Shown here: piece after piece, positions 45,517-53,808 of the stretch
Numbering within the stretch: position 1 is the stretch's first letter
Layout: each line of letters starts with the position of its first letter
NCBI RefSeq assembly: GCF_024199845.1
Contig: NZ_JANADO010000001.1
Coordinates: 8,296,001 to 8,360,000 of the forward strand
Reading direction: 5' to 3'
DNA length: 64,000 bases
DNA from: Bradyrhizobium sp. CCGB12
GTDB taxonomy: Bacteria > Pseudomonadota > Alphaproteobacteria > Rhizobiales > Xanthobacteraceae
Made by a program: the position numbers and the translations under genes
Notes under the pieces: model-generated
The model's input: only the letters and a program-made list of their open reading frames with translations
The model's database searches: none
Told to the model about the DNA's origin: nothing

Positions 45517-47331
45517 TCACCGCCGCCCGAACAGCTTTTCCACATCGCTCAGCTTCAGCTCGACATAGGTCGGCCGTCCGTGATTGCACTGACCGGAGTT
45601 CGGGGTGTCCTCCATCTCGCGGAGCAGGGCGTTCATCTCTTCCGGCCGTAGCCGGCGGCCGGCGCGCACCGACCCGTGGCAGGCCATGGTCGCCGCGACG
45701 TGCATCAGGCGGCGCTCCAGCGGCAGCGCTTCATCCCACTCGGCCATATGCTCGGAGAGATCGCGGAGCAGCCCTCCGGCATTGGTCTTGCCGAGCAGCG
45801 ACGGCGTCTCGCGCACGGCGACGGCGCCGGGACCGAAGGACTCGATCGCCAGCCCAAACGATGCGAGTTCCTCGCTGCGCTCCAGCAGGCGCTCCACCGT
45901 TGCCTCGTCCATCTCGACGATCTCGGGGATCAGGAGGATCTGCCGCTGCACACCATTGGCGGCGAGCGAGGCCTTCAGCCGTTCGTAGACGATGCGCTCA
46001 TGCGCGGCATGCTGGTCGACGATGATGAGGCCGTCGCGGGTCTGCGAGACGATGTAGGTCTCGTGGATCTGCGTGCGCGCCGCACCGAGCGGGCGGTCGA
46101 CGAGATCGGCCACGGGCTGCGCCTCGATCCTGATGTCAGCGCTCGGCGCGCCGACATCGAATGCGGCCTGCGCGCGCTCGGCGAAGGCGGGCGCGGCCGA
46201 TCCCTCGAATGACGGCATCGGCGCGACCGGGGCTGCTGGCGAGGCCCGCCAGTCCCAACTCGCCGGACGCTGCGGCGTGAAGGCGGGCCGGAACGAGGAC
46301 AAGGCGCTCTCGCCGCCGTTGGCGGCGGTGCGGCGGCCCTCGCGTGCGAGCCCTTCCTTCAGTCCATGCACGATCAGCGCGCGGACGAGGCCGGCATTGC
46401 GGAAGCGCACCTCGGTCTTGGCCGGATGCACGTTGGCGTCGACCTCGCGCGGATCGAGCGTGACGAACAGCGCCAGGACCGGATGGCGATCGCGCGGCAG
46501 ATAGTCGGCATAGGCCCCGCGCACCGCCCCCAAGATCAGCTTGTCGCGCACAGGTCGGCCGTTGACGAAGAGATATTGCCCGAGCGCGTTGGCCTTGGTC
46601 AGCGCAGGGGCCGCGGCATAGCCGGCGACGACGACGCCGTCGCGCTCGGCATGGACCTCGATGGCGTGGCTGCGAAACTCCGCGCCCAGGATATCGCCGA
46701 GCCGCGTCAGGCGTCCGGCGGCACCGGGCAGCGCCGCAGCCCAGGTCACCGGCGCGCGTTCCTCGCCCGCCAGCGTGAAGGCGATGTCGGGCCGCGCCAT
46801 CGCGAGGCGCCGGACCACCTCGCGGATCGCTTCCGCCTCGGTGCGGTCGGTCTTCAGAAACTTCAGTCGCGCCGGCGTCGCGTAGAAGAGGTCGCCAACC
46901 TCGACCCGCGTGCCGTGCGCCAGCGCCGCCGGCATGATCTCGGACTTCTCGCCGCCCTCGACGGTCAGCGCCCACGCATGCGGCTCGCTCGCATGGCGCG
47001 TGGTGATGGACAGACGCGCGACCGACCCGATCGAGGGCAGCGCCTCGCCGCGGAATCCGAGGGTGCGGATCTGGAGCAGGTCCTCATCGTCGAGCTTAGA
47101 GGTGGCGTGGCGCTCGACTGCGAGGGCGAGATCCTTCGCAATCATGCCGCCGCCGTCATCGGTGATGCCGATCCGCCGCCGCCCGCCGCCGTCGGTAAAG
47201 ACATCGATGCGGCTCGCGCCGGCATCGATCGCGTTTTCGACGAGCTCCTTGACCACGCTCGCCGGACGTTCGACCACCTCGCCGGCGGCGATGCGGTTGA
47301 CGACTTGCTCTGGAAGCTGGCGGACAGGCAT
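45517..47331 (-). CDS. mutL: DNA mismatch repair protein MutL
   Basis: 604 residues. GHKL ATPase: ELVENAIDAGASRID, DDGGGMIAKDLAL, GFRGEALPSIGSV and TPARLKFLK. The C-terminal endonuclease metal motif DQHAAHERIVYERL (DQHAx2Ex4E) is present, with ACHGSVRAG and QCNHGRPT also in place, so this MutL nicks DNA as in organisms lacking MutH. It links MutS mismatch binding to strand removal. ATG at 47331 with a long divergent gap before the next gene. Confidence 0.97.
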   Translation of the reverse strand: MPVRQLPEQVVNRIAAGEVVERPASVVKELVENAIDAGASRIDVFTDGGGRRRIGITDDGGGMIAKDLALAVERHATSKLDDEDLLQIRTLGFRGEALPSIGSVARLSITTRHASEPHAWALTVEGGEKSEIMPAALAHGTRVEVGDLFYATPARLKFLKTDRTEAEAIREVVRRLAMARPDIAFTLAGEERAPVTWAAALPGAAGRLTRLGDILGAEFRSHAIEVHAERDGVVVAGYAAAPALTKANALGQYLFVNGRPVRDKLILGAVRGAYADYLPRDRHPVLALFVTLDPREVDANVHPAKTEVRFRNAGLVRALIVHGLKEGLAREGRRTAANGGESALSSFRPAFTPQRPASWDWRASPAAPVAPMPSFEGSAAPAFAERAQAAFDVGAPSADIRIEAQPVADLVDRPLGAARTQIHETYIVSQTRDGLIIVDQHAAHERIVYERLKASLAANGVQRQILLIPEIVEMDEATVERLLERSEELASFGLAIESFGPGAVAVRETPSLLGKTNAGGLLRDLSEHMAEWDEALPLERRLMHVAATMACHGSVRAGRRLRPEEMNALLREMEDTPNSGQCNHGRPTYVELKLSDVEKLFGRR

Positions 47332-47582
47332 GAACTCGGTCTTGGGCTCGAACGGGGGATTCGCAGACGACGCTATTCTAGGCCGTGTTGCGTCAAAAGC
47401 ATGGGTTGGGCAACACCGGCGTGGCGGCCTGGGGAAGAGGGCTCTCTATCACATTGAAGACATTGGGCGTTCGAGAAAATTCCGCAACCGGAATGAACGG
47501 ATGTCCGGCCGTTGTCCTGATTGTGAGGTGCCGGGGAGCGGTGTAGCATCGTGAAAAAATGGCAACCGGACGGGAGGACGCC

Positions 47583-47900
47583 ATGTGCCATCTCTTCGCG
47601 CACCAGCCCCAACGCGACTACGAATCCCAGACCCGTTCCTTGAGGATCGGTGGGCACTGCACCTCGATCCGGCTCGAAATGGCGTTCTGGGACACGCTGG
47701 AGGAGATCGCGGCCAAGGAGAATATGAGCGTCGGCAAGTTCCTGACCACGCTCTACAACGAGGTGCTCGACCATCATGGCGAGGTCAACAATTTTGCCTC
47801 GCTGCTGCGATGTTCTTGCCTGATCTACCGCTCAAAGAGCATGGTGCCGGTGCCGGAATTCAAGGCGACCGTCGCGCCCATTCTCGACGCAGCCGAGTAG
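47583..47900 (+). CDS. Ribbon-helix-helix DNA-binding protein
   Basis: 105 residues. RSLRIGGHCTSIRLEMAFWD then LEEIAAKENMSVGKFLTTLY is the RHH_4 domain found in many small alphaproteobacterial proteins; a CLIYRSKSM segment follows. RHH dimers bind operators in the major groove. ATG at 47583 has GGGAGG six bases upstream. The DNA target is unknown. Confidence 0.85.
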   Translation: MCHLFAHQPQRDYESQTRSLRIGGHCTSIRLEMAFWDTLEEIAAKENMSVGKFLTTLYNEVLDHHGEVNNFASLLRCSCLIYRSKSMVPVPEFKATVAPILDAAE

Positions 47901-47918
47901 CTGCTCCCAACAAGAGTG

Positions 47919-48006
47919 CGTAGCCCGGATGGAGCGAAGCGCAATCCGGGTTTCGGGCCACAAGTGACGGCGGCCCCGGATTACGCTTCGTTCCATCCGG
48001 GCTACG
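47919..48006. repeat. CGTAGCCCGGATGGAGCGAA repeat
   Basis: Arms CGTAGCCCGGATGGAGCGAA and its inverse ...TTCCATCCGGGCTACG, with CAATCCGGG / CCCGGATTACG inside. A common intergenic palindrome in proteobacteria; immediately followed by another repeat of a different family. Confidence 0.8.
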
Positions 48007-48019
48007 AGACTCCATCCGC

Positions 48020-48105
48020 CGTCATTGCGAGCAGCTCTTGCGACGAAGCAATCCAGACTGTTGCGCGGAGAAACTCTGGATTGCTTCGCTCCGCTCGCAA
48101 TGACG
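48020..48105. repeat. CGTCATTGCGAG palindromic repeat, third copy
   Basis: CGTCATTGCGAGCAGCTC ... GAAGCAATCCAGACTG ... CTCTGGATTGCTTCGC ... GCTCGCAATGACG. Same family as 1405-2585 (IS-split) and 11485-11570. Lies just downstream of the GMC oxidoreductase stop. Confidence 0.85.
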
Positions 48106-48133
48106 GAGGAGAGAGCGGTTTGCCTATCCGGCC

Positions 48134-49702
48134 TCAAATCTCCTTCTTCTGCATCGCGCCAGCGATGTAGTCCGCCTGCCGGATGGCCAGCGCAACGATG
48201 GTCAGGGTCGGGTTGCAGGCCGCGCCGCTGGTAAACTGGCTGCCGTCGGAGACGAACAGGTTCTTGACGTCGTGGCTCTGACCGAACTTGTTGACCACGC
48301 CGTCCCTGGGCTTCTCGCTCATCCTGTTGGTGCCGAGGTTGTGCGTGCTCGGATAGGGCGGGGTCGGATAGGTCACGGTGGCGCCGACGGCGTCATAGAC
48401 TGCGGCGCCCTGCTTGTAGGCATGCGCGCGCATCGCGACGTCGTTGGGATGATCGTCGAAATGAACGCTCGCGACCGCCTGGCCGTGCTTGTCCTTCACG
48501 CTAGGGTCGAGCGTGATGCGGTTGGTCTCCTGCGGCATGTCCTCGCCCACCAGCCACATGCCGGCCATCCTGGGATAGCCGTCCAGCGCGCTAGTGAACG
48601 GGCGTCCCCAGGCGCCGGGATTGAGGAACGCCGCCATGAACGGCAGCCCGATCGACAGCGTCTCCATCTCGTAGCCGCCGACGAAGCCGCGCTTCGGATT
48701 GTTGACGGACTCGTCGCGGATGATGCCGGCCATGGTCGTGCCGCGATACATGTGCACCGACTTCTCGAATACGGCATAGACGCTGCCGGTCATGTGCCGC
48801 ATGTAGTTGCGGCCGACCTGACCCGATGAATTGCCGAGGCCGTCGGGGAACATGCTCGAGGCGCTGTTGAGCAGTAGCCGCGGGCTCTCGATCGAATTGC
48901 CGGCGACTGCGACGATACGCGCCTTCTGGCGTTGCATCGCGCCGCTCTCGTCAGCGTAGACGACGCCGGTCACCTTACCGCTCGGATCGTGCTCGATCTT
49001 GACCACCATGCTGCCGGGGCGGACCTCGAGATTGCCGGTGGCCTCACCCTTGGGGATCTCGGTGTAGAGCGTCGACCATTTTGCGCCGGATTTGCAGCCC
49101 TGGAAGCAGAAGCCGATCTGCTGGCAGGAACCGCGTCCGTCGCGCGGCTGGCTGTTGATCGCCATGTTGCCGGTGTGCACGGTCTTGTAGCCGAGCTTCT
49201 TGGCGCCGGCTTCGAGCACCTTGAAGTTATTGTTGCCGGGAAGTCCGGGAATGCCGTTGGTGCGGGTCACGCCCATCTTGTTCTCGGCCTTGGCGTACCA
49301 CGGCTCCATCTCCGCGAGCGTCACCGGCCAGTCCAGCAGATTGGCGCCGGGAATGTTGCCGTAGGTGCTCTTCACCTTGAACTCGTGCTCGTCGAAACGC
49401 AGCGATGCGCCGGCCCAATGGGTCGTCGAGCCGCCGACGGCCTTGACGATCCAGGCGGGAAGGCCCGAAAAATCCTTGGCGACGCGCCAAGTTCCCGATG
49501 TCGTTCGCGCATCGGTCCAGGCGAGCTGGGAAAAACTCTCCCACTCGTCGTTGACGAAGTCCTGGTTCTCGATGCGGGGACCTGCTTCAAGGATGACAAC
49601 CTTGACGCCCTTCTGCGCGAGCTCGTTGCCCAGCGTTCCGCCGCCGGCACCGGAGCCGACGATCACCACAACGCTGGAGTCGTTCAGATCGAATTTTGCC
49701 AT
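48134..49702 (-). CDS. GMC-family oxidoreductase, FAD subunit of a sugar/alcohol dehydrogenase
   Basis: 522 residues. FAD-binding GSGAGGGTLGNELA, later FQGCKSGAKWST and the C-terminal GMC signature with His (HLGTNRMSEKPRDGVV; DGSQFTSGAACNPTLT). It has no signal peptide, in line with membrane gluconate/fructose/glucose dehydrogenases whose FAD subunit is carried out with a Tat partner. Operon order on the minus strand: cytochrome c, VOC protein, subunit 3, this gene. Substrate unknown. ATG with AGGAGAA upstream. Confidence 0.88.
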   Translation of the reverse strand: MAKFDLNDSSVVVIVGSGAGGGTLGNELAQKGVKVVILEAGPRIENQDFVNDEWESFSQLAWTDARTTSGTWRVAKDFSGLPAWIVKAVGGSTTHWAGASLRFDEHEFKVKSTYGNIPGANLLDWPVTLAEMEPWYAKAENKMGVTRTNGIPGLPGNNNFKVLEAGAKKLGYKTVHTGNMAINSQPRDGRGSCQQIGFCFQGCKSGAKWSTLYTEIPKGEATGNLEVRPGSMVVKIEHDPSGKVTGVVYADESGAMQRQKARIVAVAGNSIESPRLLLNSASSMFPDGLGNSSGQVGRNYMRHMTGSVYAVFEKSVHMYRGTTMAGIIRDESVNNPKRGFVGGYEMETLSIGLPFMAAFLNPGAWGRPFTSALDGYPRMAGMWLVGEDMPQETNRITLDPSVKDKHGQAVASVHFDDHPNDVAMRAHAYKQGAAVYDAVGATVTYPTPPYPSTHNLGTNRMSEKPRDGVVNKFGQSHDVKNLFVSDGSQFTSGAACNPTLTIVALAIRQADYIAGAMQKKEI

Positions 49703-49731
49703 ATGCGTTCTCCTGAACCGTTGGGTGCGGT

Positions 49732-50280
49732 TTAAGCCTTCGGCAGCCAGTCGATGTCGGCGAAGCCGCGGTTGATGTAGCCGCCGTGCTCAGCGGACGA
49801 GCCCTCGTAGCCGAACCGCGGCCAGACCTCTTTCTGGTTGTAGAGCGAGACGACGAGGTCGCCGCGCACCTTCTGGAAGAAGTCGCTTTGCTCGATCTCC
49901 TTCAGCAGCACCACGCGGTCGGCTTCCCAGGGCACCTCGGCGTAAGCCACCTTGTGGCGATCGCGTGCGTTCTGATCGAGCCGCGTGATGCCGTCGCTGA
50001 TCAGCGACTTGACCGACGCATCCTTGGCCGCCTTGCCATCCCATGGCGTGATCGCGGTGATGTAGTAGCTGTCGCCGAGGACGTCGTGCGGATAGATGTC
50101 GCGCGCGACCTTCAGCAGCGTCTTCATCGTGGCCGGCGACAGCGTGCTCGCTTCATCGGCCCAGGCATCCTCGATGCTGACGGCAACGCTGGTCGCGACA
50201 GCGACGACCGGCACGGCGGTTGCCGCACCCTTGAGAAAGACGCGGCGGCTGTGCTTGCTTCGACGGTCGACTTCTCTCAT
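49732..50280 (-). CDS. Gluconate 2-dehydrogenase subunit 3 family protein, Tat-exported
   Basis: 182 residues. A Tat signal is clear: SRRVFLKGAATAVPVVAVA with cleavage near WADEA. The mature part has ARDIYPHDVLGDSYYITAI and DLVVSLYNQKEVWPRFGYEG, typical of the small (gamma) subunit of FAD-dependent gluconate/glucose dehydrogenases, which chaperones and exports the FAD subunit. AAGGAGG six bases before ATG is a perfect ribosome-binding site. It lies 29 bases upstream of the GMC gene. Confidence 0.88.
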   Translation of the reverse strand: MREVDRRSKHSRRVFLKGAATAVPVVAVATSVAVSIEDAWADEASTLSPATMKTLLKVARDIYPHDVLGDSYYITAITPWDGKAAKDASVKSLISDGITRLDQNARDRHKVAYAEVPWEADRVVLLKEIEQSDFFQKVRGDLVVSLYNQKEVWPRFGYEGSSAEHGGYINRGFADIDWLPKA

Positions 50281-50325
50281 GGCATTCCTCCTTCAATTTT
50301 TGTGATTTGGATTTTTATGTTCTGA

Positions 50326-50721
50326 TCAGTTGAAGCGTCCACCTCGCTCGATCACTTCGATCTTGTAGCCATCGGGGTCGCTGACGAAGAAGAAGCGCGC
50401 CAGCGTTCGGCCGTCGTGCTTGAAGTCGCGCAGGGGCCCCGGTGCGAGTTTCTCGCGCTCGAAGCGGGCATGTTCGGCGTCGAGGTCTTCGACCACCACG
50501 GCAAGATGGCCGTACCCATCGCCGAGCGCATATGGCTCCTTGCGATCGAAATTGACCGTCAGCTCGACCTCGAAAGGTGAGGAGGGGTGACGCAGATAGA
50601 TCAGGGCGAAATCCGCGAACTTCAGATGGTCGGTGACCTCCAGGCCGAAGGCGCGCCTGTAGAAGTCGAGCGATCGCACCTCATCGCGCACACGGATCAT
50701 GGAATGAACCGGCTTTGCCAT
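50326..50721 (-). CDS. VOC-family protein (glyoxalase I-like)
   Basis: 131 residues, a single vicinal-oxygen-chelate domain: MAKPVHSMIRVRDEVRSLDF, VELTVNFDRKEPYALGDGYG-type middle, HLAVVVEDLDAEH and FFVSDPDGYKIEVIER. The metal His/Glu positions (HSM, EL, HLA, IEVIE) match lactoylglutathione lyase, which removes methylglyoxal. Its ATG directly abuts the cytochrome c stop, so they are co-transcribed. Confidence 0.87.
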   Translation of the reverse strand: MAKPVHSMIRVRDEVRSLDFYRRAFGLEVTDHLKFADFALIYLRHPSSPFEVELTVNFDRKEPYALGDGYGHLAVVVEDLDAEHARFEREKLAPGPLRDFKHDGRTLARFFFVSDPDGYKIEVIERGGRFN

Positions 50722-51108
50722 TCAGTTCTGCTCCTTCAGATAAGCGATGATGGCGGCGCGCGTCTCCGGCTTCGCCTGCCGGTAGACCATGGTCGCGCCG
50801 GGAATGACGGCTTGAGGATTGATCAGCCAGGCGTCGAGCTTTGCCTCGTCCCAGGCGAAGTCAGCTTTCGCGAGACTCTCCGAGTAGCGAAAGCCTTCGA
50901 GCTTGCCGGCGGGGCGGCCCACGATCTTGACCAGAGCCGGTCCCTGCCGCATCGGTTCCGACAGGCTGGTGGTATGGCACACCGCGCATTGCTGCTTGAA
51001 CAGTGTCGCGCCATCCGGCGGCTTTGCCGCCGGCAAAGGCATCTGCGCGTCGGCAACCCGAATGATCAGCACCACTGCGGTGCACAATCCCAGCACGATC
51101 GCGCGCAT
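50722..51108 (-). CDS. Class I cytochrome c, single haem
   Basis: 128 residues. Signal peptide MRAIVLGLCTAVVLI... ending ADA-QM. One haem site CAVCH, Met ligand probably in ATMVYRQ, and a typical C-terminal helix. Class I mono-haem fold; the cytochrome subunit of classic gluconate dehydrogenase has three haems, so this is a smaller partner. First gene of the operon, hence a likely electron acceptor of the GMC dehydrogenase. ATG at 51108 preferred; a TTG two codons upstream is an alternative start. Confidence 0.85.
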   Translation of the reverse strand: MRAIVLGLCTAVVLIIRVADAQMPLPAAKPPDGATLFKQQCAVCHTTSLSEPMRQGPALVKIVGRPAGKLEGFRYSESLAKADFAWDEAKLDAWLINPQAVIPGATMVYRQAKPETRAAIIAYLKEQN

Positions 51109-51411
51109 CGCCAAGAATCCCGCCCGTCCACATCAACCTGCGCAAACTCTAGGCGGCGTCAAAGATGCGGTGGTAGTAGCGGGCTGTTTCTTGGCGCAAG
51201 GCGATGCACGTGGCGTGTGGTGTTCCGCGCCGCCTTATATGCGGAGCACAATTCCGCGAAACCGCCGTCAAATCCCTAAACGATCACCACACCAGGCGCA
51301 TTGCATGGCGGTCGCGCCGCTTGAACTCTCTACGCGATGCAATGGTCCGGTGCAGACGAGCGGCGTCGGGAGCCGCCGAGCCATTCATCGCAACAAATCC
51401 AGGAGAAATGG
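51109..51411. other. Divergent gap before the small secreted protein
   Basis: About 300 bases without a supported gene. It should contain the promoter of the dehydrogenase operon (minus strand) and of the gene at 51412. A CGCCTTATATGCGGAG stretch (51230-51245) is palindromic in part. Confidence 0.4.
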
Positions 51412-51717
51412 ATGAAGTTGGTGAAGACCTCGATGATCGCATGCACTCTGTCGGCTCTTATTGCGACGCCCGTTCTCGCGCAAAGCGCGCCCCCCACTGC
51501 CAAGCCGGGCACCGTGCAAAGCAAACCCATGCAAGGCAGCACGATGGGCAGTGGCGATGAGGAGATGAACGCTCAACCGGGCGCGGCGGGTGAGAAGACC
51601 GGCATGAAGTCGACCAAAGGCACCCGAGGCACGGTCGGCACCACAGGCAGCGCTGCGCACAAGGGGACCGCCGACGATCCCACGACGGGCGGTGCAGCCC
51701 CATCCAAGCGTTACTAG
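51412..51717 (+). CDS. Small secreted low-complexity protein
   Basis: 101 residues. Signal peptide MKLVKTSMIACTLSALIAT... ends LA-QS. The mature part is Gly/Thr/Lys/Pro-rich with repeated GTxGTTG-like units and no hydrophobic core, so probably disordered in the periplasm. AGGAGAA precedes the ATG. A perfect terminator follows. Function unknown; stress-induced proteins of this type are common in rhizobia. Confidence 0.7.
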   Translation: MKLVKTSMIACTLSALIATPVLAQSAPPTAKPGTVQSKPMQGSTMGSGDEEMNAQPGAAGEKTGMKSTKGTRGTVGTTGSAAHKGTADDPTTGGAAPSKRY

Positions 51718-51737
51718 TCTCGCCGGTGAAACGGCAA

Positions 51738-51768
51738 AACTCCGGTCGCCCCGCGGCCGGAGTTTTTT
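51738..51768 (+). terminator. Rho-independent terminator
   Basis: AACTCCGG / CCGGAGTT 8-bp stem with a GC-rich loop and a run of six T residues. Confidence 0.88.
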
Positions 51769-51781
51769 CGGCTGCATTCGC

Positions 51782-51885
51782 TAAAGCATGATCCGGAAAG
51801 GTGCGAAGCGGTTTTCCGAAAAGATCATGCTCAAACAACAACCTAAAGCGCGATGACGGTTCATCCCAATCTCATCGCACTTTAG
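51782..51885. repeat. AAAGCATGATCCGGAAAGGT repeat, long form
   Basis: AAAGCATGATCCGGAAAGGT, GAAGCGGTTTTCCGAAAAGA, CATGCTCAAACAACAACC, then CTAAAGCGCGATGA and its loose inverse TCATCGCACTTTAG. The right end covers the last bases of arfB (its stop is at 51882-51884). Shares its core with 8316-8391. Confidence 0.8.
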
Positions 51886-52298
51886 TCGTCGAAGCGGCCG
51901 CCACGACCGGCCTTGACGTCGCCACGGCGCTTCTTGCCGTCGAGCCGGCGCTGCTTGGAGGCGTAGGTCGGCCGCGTCGCACGCCTTGGCGTCGGCCGTA
52001 TCATTGCCTCACTCAGGATTTCGACGAGCCGGTCGATGGCGTCCTGCCGGTTACGCTCCTGGGTGCGGAAGCGCTGGGCGTGGATGACGATCACGCCGTC
52101 CTTGGTCATGCGCTGGCCGGCGATGCGGGCGAGCCGGATGGCGGCGTCCTCCGGCAAAATCAGCTTGCGCGTGTCGAAGCGCAGTTGTGCGGAGGTCGCG
52201 ACCTTGTTGACGTTCTGCCCGCCGGGCCCAGAGGCGCGGACAAAGCCGATCTCGATGTCGTCCTCGTCGATGACGAGATCGCGGGATATCCGCAGCAT
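51882..52298 (-). CDS. arfB: Alternative ribosome-rescue factor ArfB
   Basis: 138 residues. It hydrolyses peptidyl-tRNA on ribosomes stalled at the 3' end of mRNA. The release-factor motif GPGGQNVNKVATSA is intact, then the C-terminal basic helix (RPTYASKQRRLDGKKRRGD) that threads the mRNA tunnel. I chose ATG 52298 (MLRISRDLVIDED) as in family members. Stop lies inside a dispersed repeat. Confidence 0.95.
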   Translation of the reverse strand: MLRISRDLVIDEDDIEIGFVRASGPGGQNVNKVATSAQLRFDTRKLILPEDAAIRLARIAGQRMTKDGVIVIHAQRFRTQERNRQDAIDRLVEILSEAMIRPTPRRATRPTYASKQRRLDGKKRRGDVKAGRGGRFDD

Positions 52299-52367
52299 GA
52301 TGGCACCATTCGTGATGTCCGGACATATCGCGGACGTCCAGGTTCGGCAATGGTGCATCTGGAACGC

Positions 52368-52394
52368 AAATGGCCGGGACGAGCCCGGCCATTT
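52368..52394 (-). terminator. Hairpin downstream of M16 peptidase gene
   Basis: AAATGGCCGGG / CCCGGCCATTT 11-bp stem with a five-base loop, 23 bases after the M16 stop. The tail has few T residues, so it may be a processing site rather than a terminator. Confidence 0.5.
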
Positions 52395-52416
52395 CGGGAG
52401 ACGTTCTGTCCGACCG

Positions 52417-53808
52417 TCAGTTCGACTTCGTCGCCGGTGCAGCCGCCGGCTGCGCGGCGGCCTGCGGGGCGCGACCGACGACGACGGTCAGGAGGCCCTG
52501 GCCCCACAGGCGCTTAGCGGCGGCCTTGGCGTCATCAAGCGTCACGGCATCGACGATGGCGTTGCGCTTCTCGATATAGTCGATCGGCAGCTTGTCCTGC
52601 TGATATTGCAACAGCGCCTGCGCGAGCTTGGAGGAGGTATCGAGCGCCAGCATCTGCGAGCCCTTGAGGTAGGACTTGGCCTCGTCGAGCTCCTTCTGCG
52701 TCGGGCCCTCGTCGGCGATGCGGCGGACCTCCTTCTCGATGGCGTCGATGGTGTCGCCGGCGCGGTCGGCGCGGGTGCCGGTATTGCCGATGAAGAGCGC
52801 CGAATGCTGCATCCAGAGCAGCGATTCGTACACGGAATAGGCCAGCCCGCGCTTCTCGCGGACCTCGCGATAGAGCCGGGAGGACAATCCACCGCCGCCG
52901 AGGATGTGGTTGACGACATAGGCTGCCATGAAGTTGGGATCGCTGCGCTTCACCCCGGGGCCGCCGAACGTGATCACGGTTTGCGGCACGTCGAGGGTCA
53001 CGAAGGCGCGCTGCGGCGGCTTTGCGGCCTCGACGTCCGGGACCGGCGTGAGGTTGGCCTTGGCGGGGAGGGCGCCGAAGGTGTGGTCGAGCAGCTTGCC
53101 GAGTGTCGCCGGATCGACATCGCCGACGACCGCGATCTTCAGCCCATCCTTGGCGAGCACGCGGCCGACATAATCCTTCATGTCGGCGACCGTGATGGTC
53201 GGCACGCTGTCGAGGTTGCCGTTGGTCTGCCGGCCGTAGGGATGGCCGCCGAAGGCGACCTCCAGGAACTTGCGGCTCGCGAGCGAGGTCGGATTGGTGG
53301 TCTCGCGGCGCAGCCCCGAAATGACCTGCGAGCGGATGCGTTCGACATCGGCCGTATCGAAATGCGGCGAGGTCAGCGCCATCCTGAGCAGGTCGAAGGC
53401 CTCGTCCTTGTTGTCGCGCAGCATGCGCAGGCTGCCGCGGAAGGTGTCGCGGGTGGCGCTGAAGGAGAGCTCGATGGCGCGGCGGTCGAGCCGTTCATGG
53501 AAAGTCTTGGAGTCGAGATCGCCGGAGCCTTCGTCGAGGAGGTCGCCGACCAGGTTGGCGACGCCCGACTTGTCCTTGGGATCCTGGGCCGAGCCGCCGG
53601 CGAAGGAATATTCCATGGCGATCAGCGGCACCGTCGCGTCCTGCACGAACCAGGCTTCGATGCCGCCCGGCGAGATCAGATGCTGGATCTTTGCGGCCGC
53701 ATGCGACGGCGACACCACGGCGAGCGCGAGCGCCGCGCCGGTGACGAAGGATAGTGCGAAATGTCTTGTGCGTAGGAAGTGTTTTGCGCGAAGGAAAGAA
53801 TAGGTCAC
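52417..53808 (-). CDS. M16-family peptidase, non-catalytic partner
   Basis: 463 residues. Signal peptide region TRHFALSFVTGAALALAVVS... SHA-AA. The M16 fold is clear (GGIEAWFVQDATVPLIAMEYSF; GGHPYGRQTNGN; ILGGGGLSSRLYREVREKRG) but the zinc motif HxxEH is absent: the equivalent place reads DKSGVANLVGDLLDEG. Such inactive subunits pair with an active M16 in the periplasm. The GTG start at 53808 overlaps the upstream active M16 gene by four bases. Confidence 0.9.
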   Translation of the reverse strand: MTYSFLRAKHFLRTRHFALSFVTGAALALAVVSPSHAAAKIQHLISPGGIEAWFVQDATVPLIAMEYSFAGGSAQDPKDKSGVANLVGDLLDEGSGDLDSKTFHERLDRRAIELSFSATRDTFRGSLRMLRDNKDEAFDLLRMALTSPHFDTADVERIRSQVISGLRRETTNPTSLASRKFLEVAFGGHPYGRQTNGNLDSVPTITVADMKDYVGRVLAKDGLKIAVVGDVDPATLGKLLDHTFGALPAKANLTPVPDVEAAKPPQRAFVTLDVPQTVITFGGPGVKRSDPNFMAAYVVNHILGGGGLSSRLYREVREKRGLAYSVYESLLWMQHSALFIGNTGTRADRAGDTIDAIEKEVRRIADEGPTQKELDEAKSYLKGSQMLALDTSSKLAQALLQYQQDKLPIDYIEKRNAIVDAVTLDDAKAAAKRLWGQGLLTVVVGRAPQAAAQPAAAPATKSN

